Notes under the pieces: model-generated
What the model was told of the DNA's origin: nothing
What the model saw: only the letters and a program-made list of their open reading frames with translations
The model's database searches: none
From: Limibacterium fermenti
Lineage (GTDB): Bacteria > Bacteroidota > Bacteroidia > Bacteroidales > Dysgonomonadaceae
Assembly (NCBI RefSeq): GCF_041902845.1
Contig: NZ_CP159486.1
Coordinates: 3,286,001 to 3,350,000, forward strand
DNA: 64,000 nucleotides
Direction of reading: 5' to 3'
Program-made: the position numbers and the translations under genes
Shown: positions 34,304-45,400 of the stretch, piece by piece
How the letters are laid out: each line of letters opens with the position of its first letter
Position numbering within the stretch: position 1 is the stretch's first letter

Positions 34304-37300
34304 TTAAAAACTGATTTCTATCCCGAAAGTTACGTCTTTCAAAGGAGGCAATGCAAAACCGACAATTCCATTATAAGCAGACTCTGGATCATAGTCATCT
34401 GTTTTTGAAATCGTAAAAAGATTCGTAGATGATACGATAAGTCGTGCGGAGCTCAAATCAATTTTATTGATTACCGTTGCAGGCAAAGAATAACTCAAAG
34501 AAAGATTCTTCAATCGTAGATAGCTGGCATCAAAAAGCCATTTAGAAGAGCCGTAATTTCCGTAAGCATACCCATACGAACGTCTTCCATACGCTTTATC
34601 CGAATCTCCCGGTTTTTGCCATCTGTCTAATTGTCCTTTAGAAGGCAAATAAGTGAAATCGAATCTTCCGTTAGACATTGCTGGCCACCCTGAGTTATCA
34701 TAAAAATTACCACCCCAAGAAAATGCCATCTGAGCACTCAAACTGAATCCTTTAAAAGAGAAAGTATTCAACCATCCGCCGGTAAGTTTAGGATCGGCTT
34801 TGCCGACAATCACACGATTCGCTTGTCCCGGATTTTTTGTAATTTCCTTTTCAAACGAGCCATCTTCGAGTTGCTTATTTGTGTACCATTGCTCTTCCCC
34901 TGTCTCGGGATCATATCCGGCATATTCCCTCGAATAGAAACTATAATACGCTTCGCCTTCGCGGGTAATAAACGGCGATCGGGAGGTATTGTCTTTTCCG
35001 CCGTAAATTTTGTTCACCTTATTCACATTGTGGGCAAAATTGATCTGCGTATTCCAAAAGAAACCCGACGGTTCTTTGCTCTTAAATACATCATAACCGA
35101 TTGAAAACTCGATTCCCCTGTTAGACATTTCAGCCTCATTGCTCAAATAACTTGAGAATCCAGTGGCTTGCGAAACGGGGATAGAAGCTATCAAATCTGA
35201 TGTTTTTTTATCATATAAATCCATTTCAAAAGTGAATGCATCCCATAATCTTACATCCAATCCGAAATTTAGTGTCTTTGATTTTTCCCATGACAAGTCC
35301 GGATTTGGGATTCTAGCCGGATACATCACGGGGTTTTTAGAATAACTTCCGGAAAGCGCATAGGTATTTTGTGATCCATACCAACTAGATGGAAGAGTTC
35401 CGCTTTCTCCATAAGAGAGTCGTAACCTTAAGTTATCTATTGCAGAAAGATTATCCTTAATAAAGGATTCTTCCGACAATCGCCATGCGCCAGATAAAGA
35501 CCAAAAATTACCCCATTTATTATTTTCTCCTAATCTGGAACTACCATCTCGACGAAAACTGGCAGAAGCATAATATTTATCCGCATAGGAGTAATTTAAA
35601 CGAGAGAATAACGACAACATTCTATCCGGCTGCGTAATGGAATAAGCTCCTGTAGGGATGGCAGCGCTACTCAAATCCGATATTTTATCGGAAGCAAAAC
35701 CCTGACCGACGGCCTGTAGTTCCTTGTAATCACGTCTTTCCACATCCCATCCGACCAGAATATCGAAATCATGTGAACCTATTACCTTGTCATATGTGAG
35801 AAGTGACGATGAATACAAAATTTCATTTCCTGTACTATATTTTATAGTTAAACCATTCATACCTTCACCATTTCCTCCTGAAAAAGGCCAAACAGTAGTC
35901 GCATCGTTTGTTGTCCTTGAATAATTTAATGTCTGTTTGAATTTCAAGTTATCTACAATCAGATACTCACCCCATATAGAAGAGCGCGAATCGAATACAC
36001 TTTGAGGGTATTTGTCTGTATTTGCACTTTGGACTAAATTTTCATATCCGCTCAGTAGTTCGCCATTATAATAAGATCCATCTTCATTATAAATAGGTAT
36101 TGTCGGCCAGAGATAAGTACGAGTGGCATAATACGGATTGGCATAAGCTGTCCCTTCCATCACTCTCTCTTGCCCTACTTTAGATACAGACAGATTCGTA
36201 CCTATCTTGAAGCGATCATTTACATCATGAGATAAGTTTACCCTCCCAGTATATTGTTGCGAATTGGATGTTTTGACCATTCCCTGCGTCTTGTTATAAG
36301 CAGCGGAAACAAAAAAATGGGTTTTATCATTACCTCCGGCCAAGTTAATCTCATATAACTGAGAAGAACCTTTTTTGAATAACGCTTTTTCCCAATCGGA
36401 ATATTGTCCATTTTCAGGCTTTGCAGCATAATAATCAATGGTCCCATTCACTTCTTCCCAAATTTGTTCTTCTGTCCAGTTATCACCAACAGCGTCATTT
36501 ATATAATTGTAATAACTTTCTGTCCATAATTCACGTAATTCATCTCCGCTTACGATTTCACGGCTTTTCACCGCCCAATCATTAAATCCGGCTTGCGCCT
36601 TGAAAGTAACACGAGTTTTACCTTTTTGCGCTATTCCCGATTTAGTCGCAATCAGAATCACACCATTGGCCGCTCTCGAGCCATAAAGCGAAGCGGCGGC
36701 CGCATCCTTCAATACGGTGATTGATGCAATATCGGAGGGATTTATAATACTGGATATACCTAAAGAACCCGGAGAGTCGGTAACACCCGAGATGGAAATA
36801 TTTTCAGGAGACATAGGTATGCCGTCCACGACATAAAGAGGTTCTGTGCTTGCATTGATAGATCCTACTCCCCTGATGGATATTCGCTGTTGTGAACCGG
36901 GTTGTCCTGATGACGAAGATATTGTTACGCCTGATGCGGCTCCTTGCAACGCTTGTTCAAAAGATACAACCGGAATATCTTTGATGGTTTTATTATTAAT
37001 AGTACTCGCAGATCCTGTGAAAGAAGATCGTTTTGTTGTTCCATAAGCAACAACCATAACCTCATCCAATAACTCAGAATCTTCCACCAATGTCACTCTC
37101 ACATTTTCACTCACGCCAACTTCTTGCGGAACATACCCCACATACGAAACGACCAATGTTCCGTTTGCCGGAGCTGAAATTGTGAAATTCCCGTCAATAT
37201 CGGTAACCGTCCCTTGCGAAGATCCTTTAACGGTCACCGTAGCCCCGATGACAGGTTCTCCTGCTTCATCCACCACCATACCCTGTACGCGTGTCTGAGC

Positions 37301-37360
37301 AGTCGCCAGCCCTATTCCCACAAAGAACAGGGTCAAAAACAATACTAGTTTTCTTTTCAT
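34304..37360 (-). CDS. SusC/RagA family TonB-dependent transporter (pair 1)
   Basis: A 1018-residue outer-membrane protein. After a signal peptide (1-21) comes a carboxypeptidase-regulatory-like domain (about 24-105, VQGMVVDEAGEPVIGATV), a TonB box-like LDEVMVVAYG, the plug (about 118-230, with ISIRGVGSI and LKDAAAASLYGSRAANGVILI) and a beta-barrel ending in Phe (VTFGIEISF). It imports a large solute with its SusD. No sigma or anti-sigma genes are adjacent; a possible promoter is at 37495-37526 in a 639-base leader. Confidence 0.93.
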   Translation of the reverse strand: MKRKLVLFLTLFFVGIGLATAQTRVQGMVVDEAGEPVIGATVTVKGSSQGTVTDIDGNFTISAPANGTLVVSYVGYVPQEVGVSENVRVTLVEDSELLDEVMVVAYGTTKRSSFTGSASTINNKTIKDIPVVSFEQALQGAASGVTISSSSGQPGSQQRISIRGVGSINASTEPLYVVDGIPMSPENISISGVTDSPGSLGISSIINPSDIASITVLKDAAAASLYGSRAANGVILIATKSGIAQKGKTRVTFKAQAGFNDWAVKSREIVSGDELRELWTESYYNYINDAVGDNWTEEQIWEEVNGTIDYYAAKPENGQYSDWEKALFKKGSSQLYEINLAGGNDKTHFFVSAAYNKTQGMVKTSNSQQYTGRVNLSHDVNDRFKIGTNLSVSKVGQERVMEGTAYANPYYATRTYLWPTIPIYNEDGSYYNGELLSGYENLVQSANTDKYPQSVFDSRSSIWGEYLIVDNLKFKQTLNYSRTTNDATTVWPFSGGNGEGMNGLTIKYSTGNEILYSSSLLTYDKVIGSHDFDILVGWDVERRDYKELQAVGQGFASDKISDLSSAAIPTGAYSITQPDRMLSLFSRLNYSYADKYYASASFRRDGSSRLGENNKWGNFWSLSGAWRLSEESFIKDNLSAIDNLRLRLSYGESGTLPSSWYGSQNTYALSGSYSKNPVMYPARIPNPDLSWEKSKTLNFGLDVRLWDAFTFEMDLYDKKTSDLIASIPVSQATGFSSYLSNEAEMSNRGIEFSIGYDVFKSKEPSGFFWNTQINFAHNVNKVNKIYGGKDNTSRSPFITREGEAYYSFYSREYAGYDPETGEEQWYTNKQLEDGSFEKEITKNPGQANRVIVGKADPKLTGGWLNTFSFKGFSLSAQMAFSWGGNFYDNSGWPAMSNGRFDFTYLPSKGQLDRWQKPGDSDKAYGRRSYGYAYGNYGSSKWLFDASYLRLKNLSLSYSLPATVINKIDLSSARLIVSSTNLFTISKTDDYDPESAYNGIVGFALPPLKDVTFGIEISF

Positions 37361-37494
37361 AAACTCTACTTTTTAATTAAACTCTATTTTATAATCTTCA
37401 ATTCAATCGTTACTCTACGATTTTACGTACGCTGTAGGGATTTTTCATATCCCCACGTGTGATTAACACACATACAACAATGACATTCTCCCTG

Positions 37495-37526
37495 CAAATA
37501 TATATTAATTTTCAATAGCTATACAA
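37495..37526 (-). promoter_or_regulatory. Possible susC promoter
   Basis: On the minus strand TTG (37524-37526) is followed after 21 bases by TATATTTG (37495-37502), fitting the Bacteroidetes promoter pattern. A similar pair occurs with TATATTTG at 37722-37729. Confidence 0.45.
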
Positions 37527-37867
37527 ATATAGAACTCTTATTTTGAAAAAACTTTCATTTTACCACAAAAATCAGGCAAAAAGATATACTTTACAGTCAC
37601 CTTTTGGAAAATCGTTTATTTGTATTTCTTTTTTTAAGAAAAAGACACGCAACAACCTTCAAAAAGCAAGATGTCAGGACGGTATTTTTTAACTTTTACA
37701 CGTTCTAACCCAAAACGAATGCAAATATAACTCTTTTGCCTTTTACTATGCAAAAAATTAATGTTAAAAATCAATTTTTTGATGCAAATCCATGCAATAT
37801 TCTTCTCAAAAAGTAACCAATAAACAAAAAGAAATGTGCTTTTGTTTTTTTCAAGCAGAAAAAAAGA

Positions 37868-37896
37868 AGTAAGCCGGGGTAAATATCCGGATTACT
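37868..37896 (-). terminator. Terminator after the TlpA gene
   Basis: AGTAA-CCGG pairs with CCGG-TTACT with one internal mismatch and a 9-base loop. Read on the minus strand it is followed by TCTTTTTTTC. It lies about 100 bases past the tlpA stop. Confidence 0.65.
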
Positions 37897-37999
37897 CCTT
37901 TCTTGCTCAATAGTACTTATATTTCCGGCCTCATCTCCTCCTCATAAATTCGGATGGAGAGTCGTTTCTGATTCCGCTTCGGAATAACAACTGTCGGTT

Positions 38000-39136
38000 T
38001 TACTGTAAATACTTCTCCAACGCTTCGACAAGCTTATCTCCACGCAAATTCTTATCGATAATCTTTCCATCGGGATCCAGCAGGAAATTGGCGGGAATGC
38101 CCCTCACGCCATAGAGGGTAGAAGCGTCGTTTTTCCAGCCTTTCAAGTCGGAAACCTGCGTCCAGGCCAACTTATCATCGTGAATAGCCTTCAACCAATC
38201 CTCTTTCGACTCATCGAGGGAGACACCCAATATGGTAAAATTCTTATCCTTATATTTTTCGAAAGCCGACACGACAAACGGATTTTCATGACGACACGGT
38301 CCACACCAAGATGCCCAAAAATCCAATAAAACATATTTTCCCCTGAAATCCGACAGGCTCACAGCGGTTCCCACCGTGTCGTTTTGTGTAAAATCGGGAG
38401 CGATCTTTCCTACTTGCGTTGCCTTCAGCGTTTCGATACGTTTGGCATACGTACGCCCCAATATCGTATTCCTAACCTCCGGCGACAACAGGGAATAGAC
38501 GGAATCGAACGTTTCCACCTGCGGATCATATCCGAGATAGACGGGGAGCGCTTTGGCCAAACTGATGAATGACTCTTTATGAGCCAACAAAAAGTCATAA
38601 GCGACCGCTTTTTCTTTCCCTTCAATCGCTTCCCAGCGTTCATTCAGTTGTTGCTGGAATGCTTCCGATTTCCGGTCTTCCTCCGAAGCGGAACGAAATT
38701 CGTTCTGCAATTCCGATTTTTGAGTCTGGAAGTCGGCCACCAACGAATCGTATTCCTGCGAGAGGGCATTCAGAGGGGAACCGGATATTTCGGCATTCTT
38801 TATGGAGTCGGGACTGGTTAAAGTAATCTTACCCTGTTCGACAAATAAATTCAACCGGTCTTCCAATTGGCGCGAGAAAGGTTGATTTCCATCATAATCA
38901 ATGGCAATCGTCGCCGAGAAGGGCGCTTCATAAGCCCCCGAAAAGCGGAAACTGCCCTTTTCGATCAGAACCGAATCGATCACGTTTTCTCCCGAATCAT
39001 TCTGGAACACTAAAAATGCCTTCGACGGTTTTCCCGTATCGGCAATGGTAGCCTGTATTTCATACTTGGCTTCCTGCTTTTGACAAGCCACTAAAACGAG
39101 CGCGCTTAACAGCGCAAAAAAGAGATTTTTTTTCAT
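38000..39136 (-). CDS. TlpA-type thioredoxin lipoprotein with DUF4369 domain
   Basis: A 378-residue lipoprotein (signal ends at LVLVACQK). A DUF4369-like beta-domain occupies about 27-120, then a helical linker rich in Glu and Gln (about 120-235). A thioredoxin domain of the AhpC/TSA-Redoxin type follows with WASWCGPCRHENP near 271-283. The two Cys of CGPC are intact. Such periplasmic thiol-disulfide proteins reduce or resolve disulfides and are often found beside SusCD genes in Bacteroidales, though a role with the pair at 32786-37360 is only inference. It ends before a terminator at 37868-37896. Confidence 0.88.
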   Translation of the reverse strand: MKKNLFFALLSALVLVACQKQEAKYEIQATIADTGKPSKAFLVFQNDSGENVIDSVLIEKGSFRFSGAYEAPFSATIAIDYDGNQPFSRQLEDRLNLFVEQGKITLTSPDSIKNAEISGSPLNALSQEYDSLVADFQTQKSELQNEFRSASEEDRKSEAFQQQLNERWEAIEGKEKAVAYDFLLAHKESFISLAKALPVYLGYDPQVETFDSVYSLLSPEVRNTILGRTYAKRIETLKATQVGKIAPDFTQNDTVGTAVSLSDFRGKYVLLDFWASWCGPCRHENPFVVSAFEKYKDKNFTILGVSLDESKEDWLKAIHDDKLAWTQVSDLKGWKNDASTLYGVRGIPANFLLDPDGKIIDKNLRGDKLVEALEKYLQ

Positions 39137-39170
39137 ACTTATTCATTCATTACTTCATTATTAATTAAAA

Positions 39171-39201
39171 AAGCCCCTCCGAATCGCTATCGGAAGGGCT
39201 T
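39171..39201 (-). terminator. Terminator hairpin in the TlpA leader
   Basis: A 12-bp stem with one mismatch (AAGCCCCTCCGA with TCGGAAGGGCTT) is followed on the minus strand by six T residues. It lies 34 bases upstream of the tlpA ATG and about 190 bases downstream of a promoter-like pair, so it would either end a small RNA or attenuate tlpA. Confidence 0.65.
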
Positions 39202-39389
39202 CTGCCTGTATGTTGTAAGTTTTATACGGTCGCTGTCACTTTTTTACATACTCCATCCGATATCCCCTTTAAAAAAGGGCATACACATACAACACATATT
39301 CACAGAGAATGATGTGTGGTAAGCGCCGGGAATTCGAATAGAAGTTGTAACCATTGTTTAATAACGTTCCATATAATTGGAAACGGTTG

Positions 39390-39420
39390 CAAATATAAAG
39401 GATGTTTTTTAATCCTGCAA
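39390..39420 (-). promoter_or_regulatory. Promoter upstream of the TlpA gene
   Basis: Minus-strand TTG (39418-39420), 20 bases, TATATTTG (39390-39397). It fits the -33/-7 layout exactly. The transcript would start near 39383, leaving a leader of about 245 bases. Confidence 0.5.
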
Positions 39421-39639
39421 CCAAATAGGAGAAAAAACTCCAAAAGAGACTTTTTCAATTTTTCTATATTCTATCGTACAATCTACAAAATAATTTTCAA
39501 TAACCCATTGGCCTCCGAAGAAGTTTTCAGTACCGGGGCACCTTCTTCGTTAGTCGCTATTTCCAGCAGAACTATTTTGTAGTATTGCAGTTATCCGAAA
39601 AAACGAAAACCTCCGAAGAAACCGTGTAATAAACATAGA

Positions 39640-40194
39640 AAAAAATAAGGATTTCAATTATAAGTCCATATTTTTATTAATAAGCTGTGATCAAGAAGAT
39701 AATTACAACTTTGAAGAATCTCAGCCTTACTATTTACTTAAAACAGAAATTTCCTCGGAGCAAATTGACGGAGATTGTCTTGACGTAAATACTATAGATT
39801 TGGAATTATTGAAGAATCTTAAAGATTCATGTCAGGTCATAATCAGAAGACACGCAAACGACCTTATCATTCCTTTTATCTGTGAGATGATTAGCGCTAA
39901 TTTTGAGGAATTCATCAACTCGCATCCCTTTCTGGTAGTTGATTTTTGGGTTTCCGGAGTGACCCTTGCAAGATGCTAGCGCCTATTCTTGAAGAAACAG
40001 CAAATGAATTGCGAGGTTGTGGCGTTTTTGCTCAAGATTATATTAATGCATATCTAAATATAACCACTTTATACCAAGTACAAGATGTTCAAATCTTACT
40101 TTATTTTAGAAATGGAGTTCCTTCTGGTAGACGAATTGGCGCTATCTCAAAAGAGCAACTCCTTAAAGATATTTCTTTCCGGCTGACATCCTGA
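39640..40194 (+). pseudogene. Frameshifted thioredoxin-like lipoprotein
   Basis: Frame 1 reads IFLLISCDQEDNYN (lipobox-like), a 90-residue acidic region and NFEEFINSHPFLVVDFW. It then meets a stop at 39977. A second frame continues with DPCKMLAPILEETANEL and LLYFRNGVPSGRRIG to 40194. Together they form a thioredoxin fold in which the WC-x-PC site is split by the frameshift and the first Cys is lost. No ATG is seen at the front. It is a decayed gene unrelated to the flanking IS. Confidence 0.6.
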
Positions 40195-40464
40195 TATAAT
40201 GTAGAAATTTACTCTTCATCAATAAGCCGCAGTGCAACTATATTTTTTCGTCTTTTACGTTTATAAAAATACGCAGTAAAGGAAATCTATAGACATCCCC
40301 CCTTTTAGAGCTTAGTTGGTTTAGAACATTGCTTTAAGAGGACGACTAGAATCCGTTAAATGAGTAGTAAAATCAAAGTTCTGCGACTGTCCTCAGAATT
40401 GATCTAATACAAAAGTCTTTTATGGGGTATTATATTCTGAATCGACATTAAAGGACAACTGCTC

Positions 40465-40572
40465 TCAAGATGTATCTCTATCTGAATGTGATTCTTGAGC
40501 ATAAATAGAATCGTGAAATGTTGCCAAAATAACAGCAACAACGCTTACTATTAGTATATTTTTTCTCAACAT
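40465..40572 (-). CDS. Tiny secreted peptide candidate
   Basis: A 35-codon ORF begins at ATG 40572, preceded by a purine-rich AGGGAGAT. It encodes a short basic start, a hydrophobic stretch (ILIVSVVAVILATF) and a signal-peptidase-like IYAQ, leaving about 10 acidic residues. After the TGA stop the frame continues open for 14 more codons. It could be a truncated small exported peptide of the kind common in Bacteroidales, or chance. No homologue recognised. Confidence 0.35.
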   Translation of the reverse strand: MLRKNILIVSVVAVILATFHDSIYAQESHSDRDTS

Positions 40573-40881
40573 ATCTCCCTAAATTTTATCAATCCTTTTT
40601 ATTGCGACAAAAAGATGTTAATATTGTGCAATATATAGACAAAAAGCCTGACATTCCAAGTCACTCCGGCAGACGGATTGGTTATTGGCTAACGGCTCTC
40701 AATCCTCTTCTATCGTGAAATCACGTGCTTTCAAACAGCTATTAATAATAGCGTTTTATTCGTGAAAATATTTAAGCTATTATATTCCTATAAAAGAATA
40801 CGATGCATAGAATGTCGCTATTTTATAATCCCAAACAAGAAATAATTCGTAAATTCTTAACACCTCTGTAATATAATTTAT

Positions 40882-42405
40882 CTATATTTCCTCTATAAAT
40901 CGAATAAAAAAGTATGCGGAAGTGTCTTGAGAAGGTATATATTTGTTGATTAAGAGCATACCAATCGGGATGAATGCTTTGGGGCTTCCATCAAAAACAT
41001 TAATTTCCTCTTCGAACTCTTAGGTCTCTTGCTCGTGTCCAAAAGTGATTCCCTGCGAGAGTCAGTTTGCAAAACGGGGTAATGTATCCACCACAAATAT
41101 AGGGACTTTACAAGGAACCCGTTATTTCTTTGTGACAGTTATTCAGGCAACTCCAGTGCTGAGTTTCTGCATGTATTCCTTGTCAAAATATTCATCCCTG
41201 GAGAGCAGTGACCAGATAATGACCAGCAGGTGGCGTGCTATGGCTACGGTACACTTCTGCTGCTTCTTGCCCCGTTGCCTCAACCGCCAGAACTTGTTGT
41301 AGAATATTGATCCCCGTGTCCTTGATGCTCCCCATGCCGCTTCCATTAAAGCTTTACGCAGATATTTGTTTCCGTGCGTGATTTTCCGGCTTTTGATCTT
41401 TCCCGCACTTTCATCGTTGCGGGGCCTGAGCCCCGCCCATGAAACCAGGGCGGCCGCAGTGGCGAACAGGGTCATGTCGGTTCCTATCTCGGAGATGATG
41501 ATGGCGGCCGACTGCTCCTTGATGGCCGGGATGCTTTGCAACAGCGTGAATGCCCTGTCATAATGCTTTTTGCATAACTTGACCATTTCAATAAGGCATG
41601 TCTGTTTCTGTGCCTGGTGCATCTTTAAAGCCTCCATGTATTGTTTGAGCAAATCGATATCGGCCTGTTGGACGTAACCTTCGAGGGAATCACGCACCGT
41701 GTCGCGGCCATGCTTGTTCAGGGTCCTGCCGTGTATGAGCTTGACCAGCTTATCTGCCGAGCGTTCCCCTTCGAGCAGGGCGCCCACGACTTTTTGGTAA
41801 CTTTTGCCGTCTATGTTGGAGACATAGTTGCTGATGCGGATATTACAGCTTTGAAGGATCATGTCGACGCGTTGTTCACAGCGTATGATATCCTTGTTTA
41901 ACTCGTTAATGCGGCGACCGTACAGGCGTAGTTGCTGGATCATCGAGTCAGGGACAAAACTGTTCCGCACCAGTCCTTTCAACAGGGCCGTGGCAATCCA
42001 TTGGGCATCCTTCACATCGCTCTTGCGCCCGGGAAGTTGTTTGAGGAACTGGGGATTGACAAGGTACATCCGGAAATCCTTCTCGAGCAAATGCCAGACC
42101 GGTTTCCAGTAAATGCCGGTACTCTCCATGCAAACTTCACTCACGTAATGGGACTTGAGCGTATTGCACAACCCTTTAATCTCACGGGTGGAAACTCCAA
42201 ACTTCCTTTCACTTTTTTTGCCCTGTTCGTCCAGAATACACATGAATATGCTATCTTTGTGGATGTCAAGGCCGCAGACTGTTCTCATAATGTTATGTTT
42301 TTAAATTAAACTTTGTGCCTAGAGCACGTTAATTACTTATAGAACGCTGTGGCCTTGATTTTTATTTGCTCGTGTATAAAATCTCGACTTTTTTATTTAA
42401 GTTTG
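40882..42405 (-). mobile_element. IS110-family insertion sequence, copy 2
   Basis: The same 1524 bases as 23211-24734, apparently without change, with the subterminal inverted repeats at 40903-40913 and 42387-42397. It lies just upstream of the second susC: its right end is 41 bases before that gene's ATG, so it probably separates the gene from its native promoter. The identity of the copies points to recent transposition. Confidence 0.85.
41143..42288 (-). CDS. IS110-family transposase (copy 2)
   Basis: A 381-residue DEDD transposase, identical in protein sequence to 23472-24617. It has GLDIHKDS, MESTGIYWKP, KSDVKDAQW and a C-terminal SWAGLRPRNDESAGK. The 261 bases beyond its stop (40882-41142) would encode the element's guide RNA. 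Confidence 0.93.
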   Translation of the reverse strand: MRTVCGLDIHKDSIFMCILDEQGKKSERKFGVSTREIKGLCNTLKSHYVSEVCMESTGIYWKPVWHLLEKDFRMYLVNPQFLKQLPGRKSDVKDAQWIATALLKGLVRNSFVPDSMIQQLRLYGRRINELNKDIIRCEQRVDMILQSCNIRISNYVSNIDGKSYQKVVGALLEGERSADKLVKLIHGRTLNKHGRDTVRDSLEGYVQQADIDLLKQYMEALKMHQAQKQTCLIEMVKLCKKHYDRAFTLLQSIPAIKEQSAAIIISEIGTDMTLFATAAALVSWAGLRPRNDESAGKIKSRKITHGNKYLRKALMEAAWGASRTRGSIFYNKFWRLRQRGKKQQKCTVAIARHLLVIIWSLLSRDEYFDKEYMQKLSTGVA

Positions 42406-42446
42406 TGGTTTTAAATGTTCAATTAGGTTATATAATCACTTTATTT

Positions 42447-45400
42447 ATGCGAATTAAAAAGAGATTTAGGTATTATCATTATTTATTCGTTATAGGCATC
42501 TTGTTTGCTAATTTCAATTTTATTTTTGGTCAAAATTCACTACTGACAGGTAAGGTGACCGATACGAGTAATGAACCTCTTATTGGTGTTAATATTTTAC
42601 AGAAAGGCACCCACAACGGTACAATTACGGATATCGAAGGAAATTTTTCAATCAATTGTCCCGCTGATGCCGTTTTGGTCTTTTCTTATATGGGATATCA
42701 AAATCAAGAAGTAGTCCGCAATGGAAGAAGCGCAGTACAAATGGTTTTGGAGTTAGACAGCAAAATGCTCGCTGAAGTAGTCATCAAAGGAGCCTATGGG
42801 ACGGTTCAGAAACGATCCGACATGGTAGGCTCTGCCTTTCAGCTAAACGCAAAAGAGTTAGAGGGATTACCCGCCAATAGGATAGACAATATATTGGAAG
42901 GGAGAATACCCGGTCTAACCGTAACACCGAATTCGGATGATGCCTCGAGTACAAAGTCGAGACTTTTTGTAAGGGTTCGCGGTGAAGGCTCCATGTCCGC
43001 ATCTAACGAACCTCTATGGGTCGTGGATGGCACCCCGATCTATTCCGGCGACCGGACAAACATGATTCCCGGTATTAGCACTTCAATCAGCCCTTTAACT
43101 TATATCAACCCGAACGATATAGAAAGTATTACCGTATTAAAAGACGCAACAACCACATCTATTTACGGAGCGGATGGAGCAAACGGCGTAATTCTGGTTA
43201 CGACCAAAGGAGGCTACGCAGGGGAAAGGAAAGTCAGACTCTCGCATCAAACAGGCATTTCAAAAATAAATCAAAGTACGCGCTTCAAGGTTCTGAATGC
43301 TAAAGACTATTTATTATTGGCAAAAGAAGCCTTTGTGAATTCAGGCAGGGATTTAAAATATTTTCCTTTTCAGGATAATACGTCTAACTCTTATTCATCT
43401 GCGAATACGGATTGGTCAGATGTTTATTATGACACCGGTTATTATTCACAGACTAATTTATCAATACGGGGCGGGACTGATAAAATTACATATTACGTCT
43501 CCGGGTCCTATTTAGATAATAAAAAGACAATCATAGGAAATACACAGAGCCGATTTTCTATAAGAACAAATATTGATGTAAAGTTATCTAAGGATATTAC
43601 CTTCTCCCTGAATAATACATCCTCTTATAATGTAAATGACGTATTCGTTCCGGGTAATGATTACTATGAGTTCCTACCTATATACACGCCTTATAATGAG
43701 GATGGGACTATGAGACTTTATAATACTTCATTACAGGGTTATGATAATGCCGGCAACCCTACTTGGAATAGGTCCATCTTTCGGAACTCTGTGGCGGAAA
43801 GAGAAGAAAACGATAATAATCAAAAGGCTTATGTTACAAACACCAATGCTAAGTTGGATTATCAAATTTTGCCCGGCTTAAAATCTGTTACCCAATTAGG
43901 GATTGACAATCAAAATATTAATGAGGAAACATACAATGCAAAAACGAATTGGTCGGGTATGTCAAGTACCGCTTCAACAGGTTATTCATACAGAAATAAT
44001 TTTAACTTGTTATCTTGGACTGCTATTCAACGATTTAATTACAATAGAATTTTCGGCAAACATCTGGTAGGCGGTATATTGGGATTTGAAGCAAGATCCA
44101 GTGATTCAAAAACATTAGGCGCAAGAGGGTCAGGATTTATCAATGATAAAATAAAAGAAGTTTCTTACGCAGTAGAGCGAAAAGGGTCCAGCGGAAGAAG
44201 TACGTCACGATCGCTATCTTATTTTGCACAGGTAGCTTATTCTTTCGATTCACGATACTATTTAACCATTAACGCTCGTAGGGACGGCAATTCGGGTTTC
44301 GGGTCGGATGCCCAATGGGGAGATTTCGGCTCTATCGGCTCCTCGTGGAATATTCATAACGAGGATTTCTTCTCATCCGATGTCATCAATATACTAAAAC
44401 TGAAAGCAAGTTTTGGCTCGAACGGAAATTCCAGAATTGGTTCACAAGAAGCATTGGGAATATATTCTTACAGCGAAAGCGATAATTATATGAACGAATT
44501 GGGCGGAACCATGTCTGGAAGTCCAAATAAAAAATTGAGTTGGGAGACCGCTTATATGACAAATGTTGGATTGAGGATCGGATTATTCAATAAAATAGAT
44601 ATTGATGTAGATGCATATAATAAAAAGACGGTTAATTTATTAAGTAACTTGGATGTTTCAAGAACATCAGGAGATACCCGGAGTTATAGGAATTCCGGTG
44701 AAATCTTAAATCGGGGTATCGAGGCTACGATTGAAGCCCGCCTTATCGATACGGATAAGACATTCTGGAGTTTAAGTCTAAATGCATCTCACAATAAAAA
44801 TAAGTTACTTGAACTCTATAATGGTATGGAAAAAGTAATGGGTAATAACATTTGGAAAGAAGGCACGGACTTAAATACTTTATATTTGGTAAGGTGGGCA
44901 GGCGTTGACCCTCGAGACGGGGCACCTCTATGGTATGATGTCAAAGGCAATGTAACGCGAACGTATAATGCAGCCAATAGAGTGGCATGGAAATCGACTT
45001 CCCCAATTGTGACTGGAGGCTTAACTTCTGATGTTATTTATGGACCCTTTTCCACACGAATATCGCTATCCTATGTGATTGGTGGCTATAGCTTTAGTTC
45101 TTTCGGCAGAAATGTCATGTCCGATGGGTTATATATCATGTCTGAAAATCAATCGGTCAATCAATTGGACCGATGGCAAAATCCGGGAGACGTTGCTCTA
45201 TCACCGAAGCCAATTTGGGGCACTTCTACAAAATCAGTAATGAATTCCACCCGACATGTGTATAAAACGACCAATATAAAATTAACGAATGTATCAATTT
45301 CATACTCGCTGCCGAAGTCTATTAGTCAACGGATTGGAGCGACCTCATGTATGGCGTTTGTTACCGGAGACAACCTTTTGGTTTGGACACCGTATGACAA

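Larger units (their letters stand above)
37361..37999. other. Long gap upstream of the first susC
   Basis: No gene is visible in these 639 AT-rich bases. It holds two possible minus-strand promoters (-7 boxes at 37495-37502 and 37722-37729) and the terminator of the TlpA gene at 37868-37896. If the upstream promoter is used, the susC leader would be about 350 bases, enough for a regulatory structure; I cannot assign one. Confidence 0.4.

Noticed and set aside
42366..42446. Upstream start of the second susC within the IS
   Set aside because: The 27 extra residues come from IS sequence; the ATG at 42447 gives a normal signal peptide.
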